From NCBI GenBank assembly GCA_017650105.1, contig JAGCFO010000009.1, positions 1 through 64,000 on the forward strand: a stretch of 64,000 nucleotides of DNA, given 5' to 3'. The translations under genes and the position numbers were made by a program. The notes beneath the pieces are model-generated. The model worked only from the letters and a program-made list of their open reading frames with translations, did not search any database and had not been told where the DNA came from. Source of the DNA: Bacteroidaceae bacterium. GTDB taxonomy: Bacteria; Bacteroidota; Bacteroidia; Bacteroidales; Bacteroidaceae. Positions 56,823-64,000 of the stretch are shown piece by piece (the stretch's first letter is position 1; every line of letters begins with the position of its first letter).

Positions 56823-57734
56823 ATGAAAGCAATAAAGCCTATCTTTTTGCTCTCGCTGCTGTTGGCAGGAGCTATGAGTTTATCAGCGCAAAACAGGTTG
56901 GAATTTGAAGTATGGCCCAACGGGGCTCCCAACGATAACGGGCTGCTACCCGAAAACGAGAAAGGTGCCAACATAGGAAGCATCAGCGGCAGCTGCGTAG
57001 CTCATCTCACCGTATTCGTTGCCTCGAAACCCAACGGACAAGCCGTCGTAGCCTGCCCGGGAGGGGGTTACACTCATCTGGCAATGAATCACGAAGGGAT
57101 GGACCTTGCCGAATGGTTCAACGCTCAGGGCATCACCTACGCCGTACTGAAATACCGTATGCCCCAGGGGAACTATCAAGTGCCCCTTTGCGATGCGATG
57201 GAGGCAATTCGCATCGTGAGAGCACACGCCGACGAATGGGGCGTGAAGAAAGTGGGAATCATGGGTTCGTCGGCAGGCGGGCATCTGGCATCAATGACAT
57301 CTACGCACTATGACGACAAGGAGGCGTTGGCGCTTCTGAATGCGAAGACTTCATGCACGGGAGACTTCTCCACACGCCCCGATTTTCAGATTTTGTTCTA
57401 TCCTGTCATCAGCGTAGAGAACGAAATCACCCATCAGGGCACTCGCGTCGGAGTAGTGGGCAGAGAACCTACCGACGAGGCAGTAAAGCGCTTCAGCAAC
57501 TATACGCAAGTGAATGCGCAGACGCCTCCCGCTATCCTTCTCCTTAGCGCCGATGATCGTGTAGTTCCTGCCGAAAACAGCATTCGCTACTTCCAGGCTT
57601 TGGTGAAGAACGGGGTTCCCGTCAACATGCACATCTATCCCACGGGAGGGCACGGATGGGGTTTCCGCGATGCTTTTATATATAAGCCCCTTTGGACACA
57701 GGAACTTAGCGACTGGCTCCGAAGGCTTGAATAA
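56823..57734 (+). CDS. Secreted alpha/beta-hydrolase, carbohydrate-esterase-like
   Basis: A 303-residue enzyme with a signal peptide (PIFLLSLLLAGAMSLSAQ). The oxyanion segment VVACPGGGYTHLAMNHEG, nucleophile elbow KVGIMGSSAGGHLAS (Ser in GSSAG), Asp in LLLSADDRVVP and His in PTGGHGWGF form a complete triad as in BD-FAE/acetyl-xylan-esterase-type hydrolases. It probably removes acetyl groups from hemicellulose, fitting the adjacent GH43 gene. Confidence 0.83.
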   Translation: MKAIKPIFLLSLLLAGAMSLSAQNRLEFEVWPNGAPNDNGLLPENEKGANIGSISGSCVAHLTVFVASKPNGQAVVACPGGGYTHLAMNHEGMDLAEWFNAQGITYAVLKYRMPQGNYQVPLCDAMEAIRIVRAHADEWGVKKVGIMGSSAGGHLASMTSTHYDDKEALALLNAKTSCTGDFSTRPDFQILFYPVISVENEITHQGTRVGVVGREPTDEAVKRFSNYTQVNAQTPPAILLLSADDRVVPAENSIRYFQALVKNGVPVNMHIYPTGGHGWGFRDAFIYKPLWTQELSDWLRRLE

Positions 57735-57745
57735 GAGGGAGAGTG

Positions 57746-59347
57746 CTATTTGGTTGATTCACCCAGACGGATTTCAAAGACATCAGCAAACGAGCCTTCT
57801 CCTTCGCAGAAAGCGCCAAAGTAGGTTCCCGTAAAGCCTCCGGCTGTCTCGCTGCTTAGGAAGCGTGCATCCATTTCGCCCAAAAGGACTCCGTTGCAGA
57901 AGAACGCATACGTCTCGGAATTGGCTTGAATGGACAAATCCGCAACGAAAGAAGACAAGGGAACTTCTCTCTCAACGTGTGTGAGATTACCTAGCCGATA
58001 GCGCACTTGGGCAAATGGGGTGCCGTTTCGGAGAACAACTGCCACATCGTAATGATAAGCACCATTTGCATAAACTGTAATTCCCGCACGAGAACCCTCA
58101 CGCAGGCCTTGCGCATCGAGACGGATGGATGTTTTCTCATTTATGTCTGTTTGGCGCCAACCTACGAAAGTGGGTGAACCTTTCGCATCAAGATCCCTGT
58201 CTCCTGCAAAGAGGCGCAACCTATCGTTCTGCAAGAGGTAGTTTTCCTCTATCGGATTACAAAGGAAATTCAGTCGGAAATAGCGTGAATTGCCGACAAA
58301 CGTTTCCACAGCATTGCCCTCTACTCCCTCAAAACGGATTACCGAAGGTTCCTCTTCCACAAGACATGAAGGAAGAGTGCGACACTTCATCTCCTCGGTT
58401 ATAATGTTCCCCTCGTTGACTACGGGCCACTTCCCTTTCTCCCATACAACAGGCGCAAGGAACGTTTCACGTCCCAGAAGATGGTGAGAGCCTGTCTGCC
58501 AACGAAATCCCAGGAAAACACTCCACCAACTGCCGTCGGAAGCCTCCACAAGATCTGCGTGCCCGAGCCCTTGGATAATGCTGTACTGCCCCTTTTTGCT
58601 ACAATGCGTCAGAATTGGATTGTCGGGATTGCTTTTGTAAGGTCCCCAGATGTTTTTGCTTCGGGCAATCGTTACGCTATGAGCCATTTCCGTTCCACCT
58701 TCGGCAATAAGAAGATAGTACCAACCGTCTTTCTTATACAAGTGAGGCCCTTCGGGATAACGCCCTCCCATTCCTTCCCAGATTTTTTTCGAGGGAGTGA
58801 GTCTCTTTCCATTCGTGGGATCTATCTCAAATAAAACGATGCCATCGTCGCACCCAACGTAATAGGTTTTTCCTCCGTCAAAGAACAAAGTAGGGTCAAT
58901 ACCGCCTTGATCCACCCAGATAGGTTCGGACCAAGGACCTGCAGGATTCTCGGCAGTAACGAAAAAGTTTCCGCCGTTTGTGCAATTGGTAGTAATCATA
59001 TAGAAACGCCCTTCGTGATAACGGATGGTAGGCGCATAGATTCCTCCCCAAAAGTCAGCATCCCTCAATTCAAGCTGCGAACGTCGGGTAAGGCAATGCC
59101 CTATTTGCTCCCAATGGATTAAATCCTTGCTATGATAAATAGGTACTCCCGGGAAAAACTGAAAAGTGCTGTTCACAAGGTAGAAATCCTCCCCCACACG
59201 GCATACACTAGGATCGGGATGAAAGCCTGGAAGGACGGGATTCCGAAAACTACCATCCACAGCAGTTTCTTGATGAGAGCCGCTTTGGCAACAGAGAAAG
59301 ACGCCTGCGACAATAGAAAAAAGGAGAACGAAAGACTTCTTTTTCAT
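57746..59347 (-). CDS. GH43 glycoside hydrolase (beta-xylosidase/arabinofuranosidase-like), lipoprotein
   Basis: A 533-residue five-bladed beta-propeller enzyme. Signal ends in a lipobox-like VFLCCQSG. FRNPVLPGFHPDPSVCRVGEDFYLVNSTF carries the catalytic base Asp; WGGIYAPTIRYHEGRFYMITT and the acid-bearing PEGPHLYKKDGWYYL (Glu) follow. The C-terminal beta-sandwich (from about residue 340) ends FTGTYFGAFCEGEGSFADVFEI. Likely acts on xylo- or arabino-oligosaccharides at the cell surface or in the periplasm. It is the last gene of the leftward carbohydrate cluster. Confidence 0.9.
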   Translation of the reverse strand: MKKKSFVLLFSIVAGVFLCCQSGSHQETAVDGSFRNPVLPGFHPDPSVCRVGEDFYLVNSTFQFFPGVPIYHSKDLIHWEQIGHCLTRRSQLELRDADFWGGIYAPTIRYHEGRFYMITTNCTNGGNFFVTAENPAGPWSEPIWVDQGGIDPTLFFDGGKTYYVGCDDGIVLFEIDPTNGKRLTPSKKIWEGMGGRYPEGPHLYKKDGWYYLLIAEGGTEMAHSVTIARSKNIWGPYKSNPDNPILTHCSKKGQYSIIQGLGHADLVEASDGSWWSVFLGFRWQTGSHHLLGRETFLAPVVWEKGKWPVVNEGNIITEEMKCRTLPSCLVEEEPSVIRFEGVEGNAVETFVGNSRYFRLNFLCNPIEENYLLQNDRLRLFAGDRDLDAKGSPTFVGWRQTDINEKTSIRLDAQGLREGSRAGITVYANGAYHYDVAVVLRNGTPFAQVRYRLGNLTHVEREVPLSSFVADLSIQANSETYAFFCNGVLLGEMDARFLSSETAGGFTGTYFGAFCEGEGSFADVFEIRLGESTK

Positions 59348-59358
59348 TTTAGGAGAGT

Positions 59359-60465
59359 TTATACACGAAGGAATACTTTTTTCTTATAAAGGAAATAGAG
59401 AAACAACCACCAAACAATAATGAAACAAACATTGCTGGCAATGGGCTGGCAAGATTCGGAGAAAAGAGATACCGTTCCATCGAAGATTTTATGGAATGCT
59501 CCGTTGAAGAAAGCGAAACGCTGAGCCAAATAAATGGTAATGGAATTCATTCCGATCACCACAAAGAAGAAATCCCATCCGCGCCACTTCAGCACATCGA
59601 TGATGAAATAAAACAAAGCAAACATGATGAGCGAATACCCGGCAACGGCGCAAACGAAAGAACTAGACCATAAGGCTTTATTGATGGGATAAACGAAGTT
59701 CCACGCCCATCCTATCAAAGCAAAAACGACGCCTGCCAAAAACATATACAACGCTTTCTTGTGAGGCGAAATTGTTGCATCGCTCAGCTTCACGAAACGT
59801 CCTGTCAACATTCCGAGAAGAGCTGTTCCGATAGCAGGAATAGTAGAAAACAGGCCCTCTGGATCATATTCGGGACGATAACAATGGGCTCCGAGAATCG
59901 TTCTGTCTATGTAACAGCCAATATTCCACTCCTTCGACAGCGGATCGGCACCCTCTGGAGCACCAGGAGCTATCAACAAGATGTTGCAAAGCCAATAACC
60001 GATAAGAATCACTATCACAATCGCTGCAACGATACGCACATTTTTCACGGAAGTAAAGATGAGGGCGCCAAACATCCACGCCAATCCGATGCGAGAAAGC
60101 ACGCTGCAAAAGCGAAGCGTATCCCAATGGAAATCAAGGAGTCCGTTGTAGAGCAAGCCAAGAAGCACCAAAATCAACCCGCGCCGAATGATGCGCAGAT
60201 AAATCTTTGCGCTTGAAAAGCCCCTCTCCCTCTGCCTTTCCAAAGAGAAAGGAAAAGAGATGCCAGCGATGAAGAGGAAAAGAGGAAAGATGGTATCGTG
60301 ATGCCGAAGCCCGTCCCAAGGAACGTGACCCATGTTGTCGGCAATCACTTGCCACGCGTGACTCTCGGGGAAGCAGTTAGCGATAGCAACAAGGAGAGCG
60401 GAGCCCCCGCAAATAAAAAACATATCGAAGCCTCGCAAGGCATCAAGGGATTCAAGGCGCTTCAT
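59359..60465 (-). CDS. DUF5009/HGSNAT-like membrane acyltransferase
   Basis: A 368-residue membrane protein with about ten membrane segments: RLESLDALRGFDMFFICGG at the start, HVPWDGLRHHDTIFPLFLFIAGISFPFSLERQRERG, and GCYIDRTILGAHCYRPEYDPEGLFSTIPAIGTALLGML. This pattern is that of the heparan-alpha-glucosaminide N-acetyltransferase-like (YeiB/NagX) family that moves acyl groups across the membrane to sugars. Twelve bases from the GH43 start, so the same operon. Confidence 0.85.
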   Translation of the reverse strand: MKRLESLDALRGFDMFFICGGSALLVAIANCFPESHAWQVIADNMGHVPWDGLRHHDTIFPLFLFIAGISFPFSLERQRERGFSSAKIYLRIIRRGLILVLLGLLYNGLLDFHWDTLRFCSVLSRIGLAWMFGALIFTSVKNVRIVAAIVIVILIGYWLCNILLIAPGAPEGADPLSKEWNIGCYIDRTILGAHCYRPEYDPEGLFSTIPAIGTALLGMLTGRFVKLSDATISPHKKALYMFLAGVVFALIGWAWNFVYPINKALWSSSFVCAVAGYSLIMFALFYFIIDVLKWRGWDFFFVVIGMNSITIYLAQRFAFFNGAFHKIFDGTVSLFSESCQPIASNVCFIIVWWLFLYFLYKKKVFLRV

Positions 60466-60483
60466 AGTGTCATTGGTTGATTT

Positions 60484-61317
60484 TTAATTGTTATTCAACT
60501 TTGAGAGAACTTCTCTTGCAGCATCAGGCCTGTCGGTAGTGAGCTGTTGGATTCCCATTTCGAAGAAAACCTGCATGAGGGAATCCTCGTTTACAGTCCA
60601 AACATTGGTGCTCATATCCAGGCTTTCCGCTTCCTCAAGCCAAGTGCTGTCGTTCAGGAAGACGTTCAAGTGTGAATCCACTCCGCTTATTCCTTTCTGC
60701 TTGAGAAGCGAGGGGCGCACGTCGGCACTCAGATACTGCACTGTGAAGCCGGGAGCAAGCTGAGCCAACTGCTCACAAGCATGTAAGCTGAAGGAAATGA
60801 ACATGACGCGCGAAGGGTCCAACAACCCGTAGCGCTCGAGCGCCTTCAATGAGAGGGAAACGGCTGCGTCTTCTACCTCAGGAGTGGAATGTGGCTTAAG
60901 TTCAAACACAAGTTGCGTTGCAGGATAATCCACAGCAGCAAGCAAGAAACTGTCAAGCACAGGGATGGGCTCTCCGTTAGCCAAGCGCACATCAGCAAAC
61001 TCTGAGTAGGGATTTTTCTCGATTGACTTCCCATCGATATAACTGTCGTGCCAAACCAGCAACACGCTGTCGGCAGTCATATTCACATCAAACTCGGAAC
61101 CCTCGAAATGCGCCTCCCCTGCCTGACGAAGGGCGGCAATGGAGTTTCGCGCATATCCGGCTGCCTCGCAGTTCCAATATCCACGATGGGCAACAATTGC
61201 CGTTTTCGGCTTTTCAACCTTCTGCTTACACGAGAAAAGACAGCAGGCAATCAGCACACAACTGACAACAGTCAACAGGCGCCGAATGCCTGATAGAAGG
61301 GAATTGTTTCTTTTCAT
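60484..61317 (-). CDS. Glycerophosphodiester phosphodiesterase, lipoprotein
   Basis: From ATG 61317 (277 aa). Lipoprotein signal LLTVVSCVLIACCLFSCK. TIM-barrel GDPD motifs: AIVAHRGYWNCEAAGYARNS (His/Arg), FEGSEFDVNMTADSVLLVWHDSYIDGKSI (Glu, Asp, His) and YPATQLVFELKPHS (Glu, Lys). Splits glycerophosphodiesters to glycerol-3-phosphate and alcohol. Its presence among carbohydrate genes suggests a teichoic- or lipid-linked side function. Confidence 0.87.
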   Translation of the reverse strand: MKRNNSLLSGIRRLLTVVSCVLIACCLFSCKQKVEKPKTAIVAHRGYWNCEAAGYARNSIAALRQAGEAHFEGSEFDVNMTADSVLLVWHDSYIDGKSIEKNPYSEFADVRLANGEPIPVLDSFLLAAVDYPATQLVFELKPHSTPEVEDAAVSLSLKALERYGLLDPSRVMFISFSLHACEQLAQLAPGFTVQYLSADVRPSLLKQKGISGVDSHLNVFLNDSTWLEEAESLDMSTNVWTVNEDSLMQVFFEMGIQQLTTDRPDAAREVLSKLNNN

Positions 61318-61354
61318 AACAAACAAAAATTTATTTCTTCTACATAAAAAATTT

Positions 61355-61409
61355 TGGAGAACAAATATCGCGCGCTGGAGAACAAATAAATTTTTTTGGA
61401 GAACAAATA
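61355..61409. repeat. Three TGGAGAACAAATA units
   Basis: Units begin at 61355, 61376 and 61397, separated by A/T-rich or CGCGC strings, in the gap between the transporter and GDPD genes. They match the units at 56505-56545. Confidence 0.8.
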
Positions 61410-61456
61410 ATTTGTGGAAGTCAAAGCATAAACAACGCTACCTATTTTATCCGTTC

Positions 61457-62839
61457 TCATGCCTCCCTCACAAGCTTCAATTGTTCACTTATCTCTGCCA
61501 CTCGTTTGGTTGTCAACGGATAAAGCGAAGCAAACATAATAGCCAATACCGACACAAGCGCTGGAATGAAACTCATAAGCATTCTGAGGCAAGTGACAGC
61601 GCTGTCGGGCTGCACGAAACCAGCCTCAGCATCAGCCACATAGCCGCAGGCAGCGAGAAGCCACATCACAGCAGCACCTCCTACGGCTCCTCCGAACTTC
61701 TGCGCCATCGATGCCGAAGAGAAAATGAGCCCTGTGGAAGCTGTCTTGTACTCCAGTTCTGCATAGTCGCTCACATCGGCATACATGCTCCACACAAGCG
61801 GGCTCTGTATTCCCGTGAAGATGCTGATTATCACTTGCAAGACAAGCATCGTCCACACGCCCCCGTTCGATACGGGCACAAAGAAAAACAGCACGCTTAG
61901 GACTATCAGGCAGATATTCACCATGATAAACGTCGACTTTTTGCCAAGTTTATCAGTAATAGGCACAGCCAAAGCAACGCCAATCATGTTGCATATCTCT
62001 CCTATCGTGAGGAAAAGGCCCGCAAAAAGCAAGAAACTAACCCCCAACATAGGGATAGTAAGCTCGTATTTAGTTCCCAGAACATCAGCGAAGAAGAAGG
62101 CAACCGTTGAACCACGCACAGTATTGAACAGATTGCTGCAGAGAGCCGCGCCTATCATCAGCAACCAAGGTTTGTTCTTTACCAAAGCCTTCAGGTCTTT
62201 TCCTACCGAAACCTTCGATACCGTATGAATATGCTCCTTAGTAAGCAGGAAGCAGAGGACAAACAAGACAAACACGCCTGCTGCCACACATATCATAGCC
62301 CATTGCCAGCCTTTTGCCGAGTCATACCCTCCGAAGGCGTTGCAGAGAGGCTCCCAAATGAGCAAACTGATGAAGGAACCCGTGTAGGCGAAAAACATTC
62401 TGAACGAGGAAAATACCGTTTTCTCCTTAGGGCTGTCTGTCATCACGCCGAGCATGCTCCCATAAGGCACGTTGATGGCTGTATAGATTGTCATCATCAA
62501 GATATATGTGACGTAAGCCCAGACAAGCTTTGCCGCATAGCTCCAATCGGGAGTAGTGAAGAGCAGAATGCCACAGATGCTGAATGGAGCTGCTATCCAA
62601 AGCAAATAAGGACGATATTTTCCCCATCGAGTGTGTGTTCTGTCAGCAATAATGCCCATCATCGGGTCAGAAACAGCATCCCACACACGAGTGATAAGCA
62701 TAAGGAGTCCTGCGTCAACCAGATTTAATCCGAAGACTTTGGCGTAGAAAATAGGAAGATAGTAAGAGAATACCTTCCAAAACGACGATGAAGCCATATC
62801 GCCAAAGCCGTAGCCTATCTTTTCTTTAAGAGTTGCCAT
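61457..62839 (-). CDS. GPH-family sugar:cation symporter
   Basis: A 460-residue protein with twelve membrane segments. KIGYGFGDMASSSFWKVFSYYLPIFYAKVFGL is the GPH start; DAVSDPMMGIIADRTHTRWGKYRPYLLW is the family signature. Overlaps the GH130 gene by 14 bases. Pairing with GH130 matches mannan-oligosaccharide uptake clusters, so the substrate is probably a mannosyl-glucose or manno-oligosaccharide. Confidence 0.9.
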   Translation of the reverse strand: MATLKEKIGYGFGDMASSSFWKVFSYYLPIFYAKVFGLNLVDAGLLMLITRVWDAVSDPMMGIIADRTHTRWGKYRPYLLWIAAPFSICGILLFTTPDWSYAAKLVWAYVTYILMMTIYTAINVPYGSMLGVMTDSPKEKTVFSSFRMFFAYTGSFISLLIWEPLCNAFGGYDSAKGWQWAMICVAAGVFVLFVLCFLLTKEHIHTVSKVSVGKDLKALVKNKPWLLMIGAALCSNLFNTVRGSTVAFFFADVLGTKYELTIPMLGVSFLLFAGLFLTIGEICNMIGVALAVPITDKLGKKSTFIMVNICLIVLSVLFFFVPVSNGGVWTMLVLQVIISIFTGIQSPLVWSMYADVSDYAELEYKTASTGLIFSSASMAQKFGGAVGGAAVMWLLAACGYVADAEAGFVQPDSAVTCLRMLMSFIPALVSVLAIMFASLYPLTTKRVAEISEQLKLVREA

Positions 62840-64000
62840 TTCCGTTCATTATTTTCAGGTTCTTTTCAATCATTGCCTTGAGGGTTTCTACTGAGGAGGA
62901 AGTGGTAAGCCCGTCGGGAGGCGTGTTGAGACAGTAATCAACCAGCTTGTCGACTGTAGAAGTAGCCACATGCATGCGAGTGTCGCTCGAGGCATAGTAG
63001 ATGAACACCTTCCCGTCAGGATCTGCTATCCAGCCGTTTGCGAAGAGAACGTTGCTGACATCGCCGATTCGTTCTTCTCCTTCAGGAGCCAGGAAATATC
63101 CTGCGGGAGAGGCTATTACCCGCGAAGGATCTTCGAGAGACGTCATATACAAGTAAAGGACATACCGCAATCCTGCCGCGCATCCTCTCACTCCGTGAGC
63201 AAGATGGAGCCAACCTTTTGATGTCTTGATAGGATGTGGGCCTTCGCCGTTTTTCACTTCTTTAATCGTGTGATAATAGCGAGCGTCAATTATCTTTTCC
63301 TCCTTTATCTCAGCATGAGTCATATCATCCACAAGAGCCCAACCGATTCCTCCTCCGTTTCCAGCATCGATAAATCCGTCTTGAGGGCGTGTATAGAGGG
63401 CATATTTCCCTTCCACGAATTCTGGATGAAGCACCACGTTGCGTTGCTGCGTCTTAGTCTTCAAATCAGGGAGCCGATCCCAATGCACTAAGTCTTTCGT
63501 GCGGCAAATGCCAGCCGTAGCTGTTGCAGAGGAAAGATCTCCGCTATCATCGTGCCTCTCGGCGCAGAAGATTCCGTATATCCAGCCGTCTTCGTGTGCC
63601 GTAAGACGCATATCGTAAATGTTTGTGGCAGGAATCACATCATCGGGCATCGTTATGGGATAATCCCAGAAGCGGAAGTTATCGATACCGTTTGGACTTT
63701 CCGCAACGGCAAAAAACGACTTTCTGTCAGCCCCTTCCACTCTGACGACGAGAACGTATTTCCCGTTCCACTTGATTGCCCCGCTGTTGAATGTGGCATT
63801 CATCCCTATGCGCTCAAGAAGGAGCGGATTCGTTTTCTCGTCCAAATCGTAACGCCAGAAAACGGGAGTGTGCGCCGCTGTGAGAATCGGATACCGATAG
63901 CGCGTAACTATTCCGTTGCTCTCGGGCAGAGGCTCGTTCGGGCGTGTGATGAGAGCTTCGTGCGCAGCAAAGAGAGAGGAAACTCTTTCGTTGAAGGACT
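62826..64000 (-). CDS. GH130 glycoside phosphorylase (mannosylglucose phosphorylase-like), N-terminus cut by window edge
   Basis: The frame runs off the right window edge; the visible part is 391 codons. NGIVTRYRYPILTAAHTPVFWRYD-like entry, NPLLLERIGMNATFNSGAIKWNGKYVLVVRVEGADRKSFFAVAESPNGIDNFRFWD, and IYDMRLTAHEDGWIYGIFCAER are typical of GH130_1 enzymes, which phosphorolyse 4-O-beta-mannosyl-glucose to mannose-1-phosphate and glucose. The catalytic Asp is in NIYDMRL. Cytoplasmic, in line with the symporter. Confidence 0.9.
   Translation of the reverse strand, partial: SFNERVSSLFAAHEALITRPNEPLPESNGIVTRYRYPILTAAHTPVFWRYDLDEKTNPLLLERIGMNATFNSGAIKWNGKYVLVVRVEGADRKSFFAVAESPNGIDNFRFWDYPITMPDDVIPATNIYDMRLTAHEDGWIYGIFCAERHDDSGDLSSATATAGICRTKDLVHWDRLPDLKTKTQQRNVVLHPEFVEGKYALYTRPQDGFIDAGNGGGIGWALVDDMTHAEIKEEKIIDARYYHTIKEVKNGEGPHPIKTSKGWLHLAHGVRGCAAGLRYVLYLYMTSLEDPSRVIASPAGYFLAPEGEERIGDVSNVLFANGWIADPDGKVFIYYASSDTRMHVATSTVDKLVDYCLNTPPDGLTTSSSVETLKAMIEKNLKIMNGNGNS

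Overview
The window comes from a member of the Bacteroidales, most like Prevotella or a close relative. The evidence is the recurring -33 TTTG / -7 TAnnTTTG promoter form with 19-21 bp spacers, an RseC-RnfBCDGEA operon, BlaI/M56 regulation, a TonB-type barrel protein, DUF285 plus dockerin-like secreted repeats, and several carbohydrate-active enzymes. Assignments rest on reading motifs in the translated sequence; no database search was run.

Bases 1 to about 23.2 kb are most of a Mu-like transposable prophage, cut by the left window edge inside the tape-measure gene. Its regulatory end lies on the right. A LexA-like repressor (20280, +) faces a leftward early operon: two small regulators, MuA-type transposase, MuB-type ATPase, a RecA-like ATPase, GemA-like protein, Gam, then a small HTH protein, gpG-like and tail-completion-like proteins, and finally a BRO-domain antirepressor-like gene with a highly structured leader, a small protein and an HNH nuclease. 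A rightward head module (5249-10758) carries terminase small and large subunits, a gp36-like protein, the portal and a MuF protein with a toxin-like C-terminus. A divergent leftward module (5062 to 1) carries protease/scaffold, capsid, an overlapping spanin-like pair, tail tube, frameshifted tail chaperones and tape measure. Between repressor and phage end sits a two-gene cargo unit with its own promoter: a ClpP/SDH-fold serine protease with a zinc ribbon, and a 65-residue partner.

The most unusual structure is an 8-bp tandem repeat, YYGATTAY, filling many intergenic gaps of the prophage and also the gap between the neighbouring host blaI and blaR1-like genes. Every copy has the same orientation on the + strand whichever way the adjacent genes run. 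The arrays place stop codons in all three frames on the - strand and supply the ends of several proteins.

From 23.5 kb rightwards the sequence is chromosomal: blaI/blaR1-like regulators; a secreted DUF285 protein; a GH38 mannosidase; an outer-membrane barrel protein; rsmD with DUF3822 and an unknown membrane-anchored protein; a RecD-like helicase; a HAD phosphatase; a galactose operon (mutarotase, sugar transporter, galactokinase) followed by yraN and birA; galE; the Rnf electron-transport operon; two secreted beta-rich proteins; an esterase; and a leftward carbohydrate cluster (GH130 phosphorylase, cut by the window edge, GPH symporter, GDPD phosphodiesterase, membrane acyltransferase, GH43). 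GH38, GH130 and GH43 together suggest use of mannan- and xylan-type glycans.
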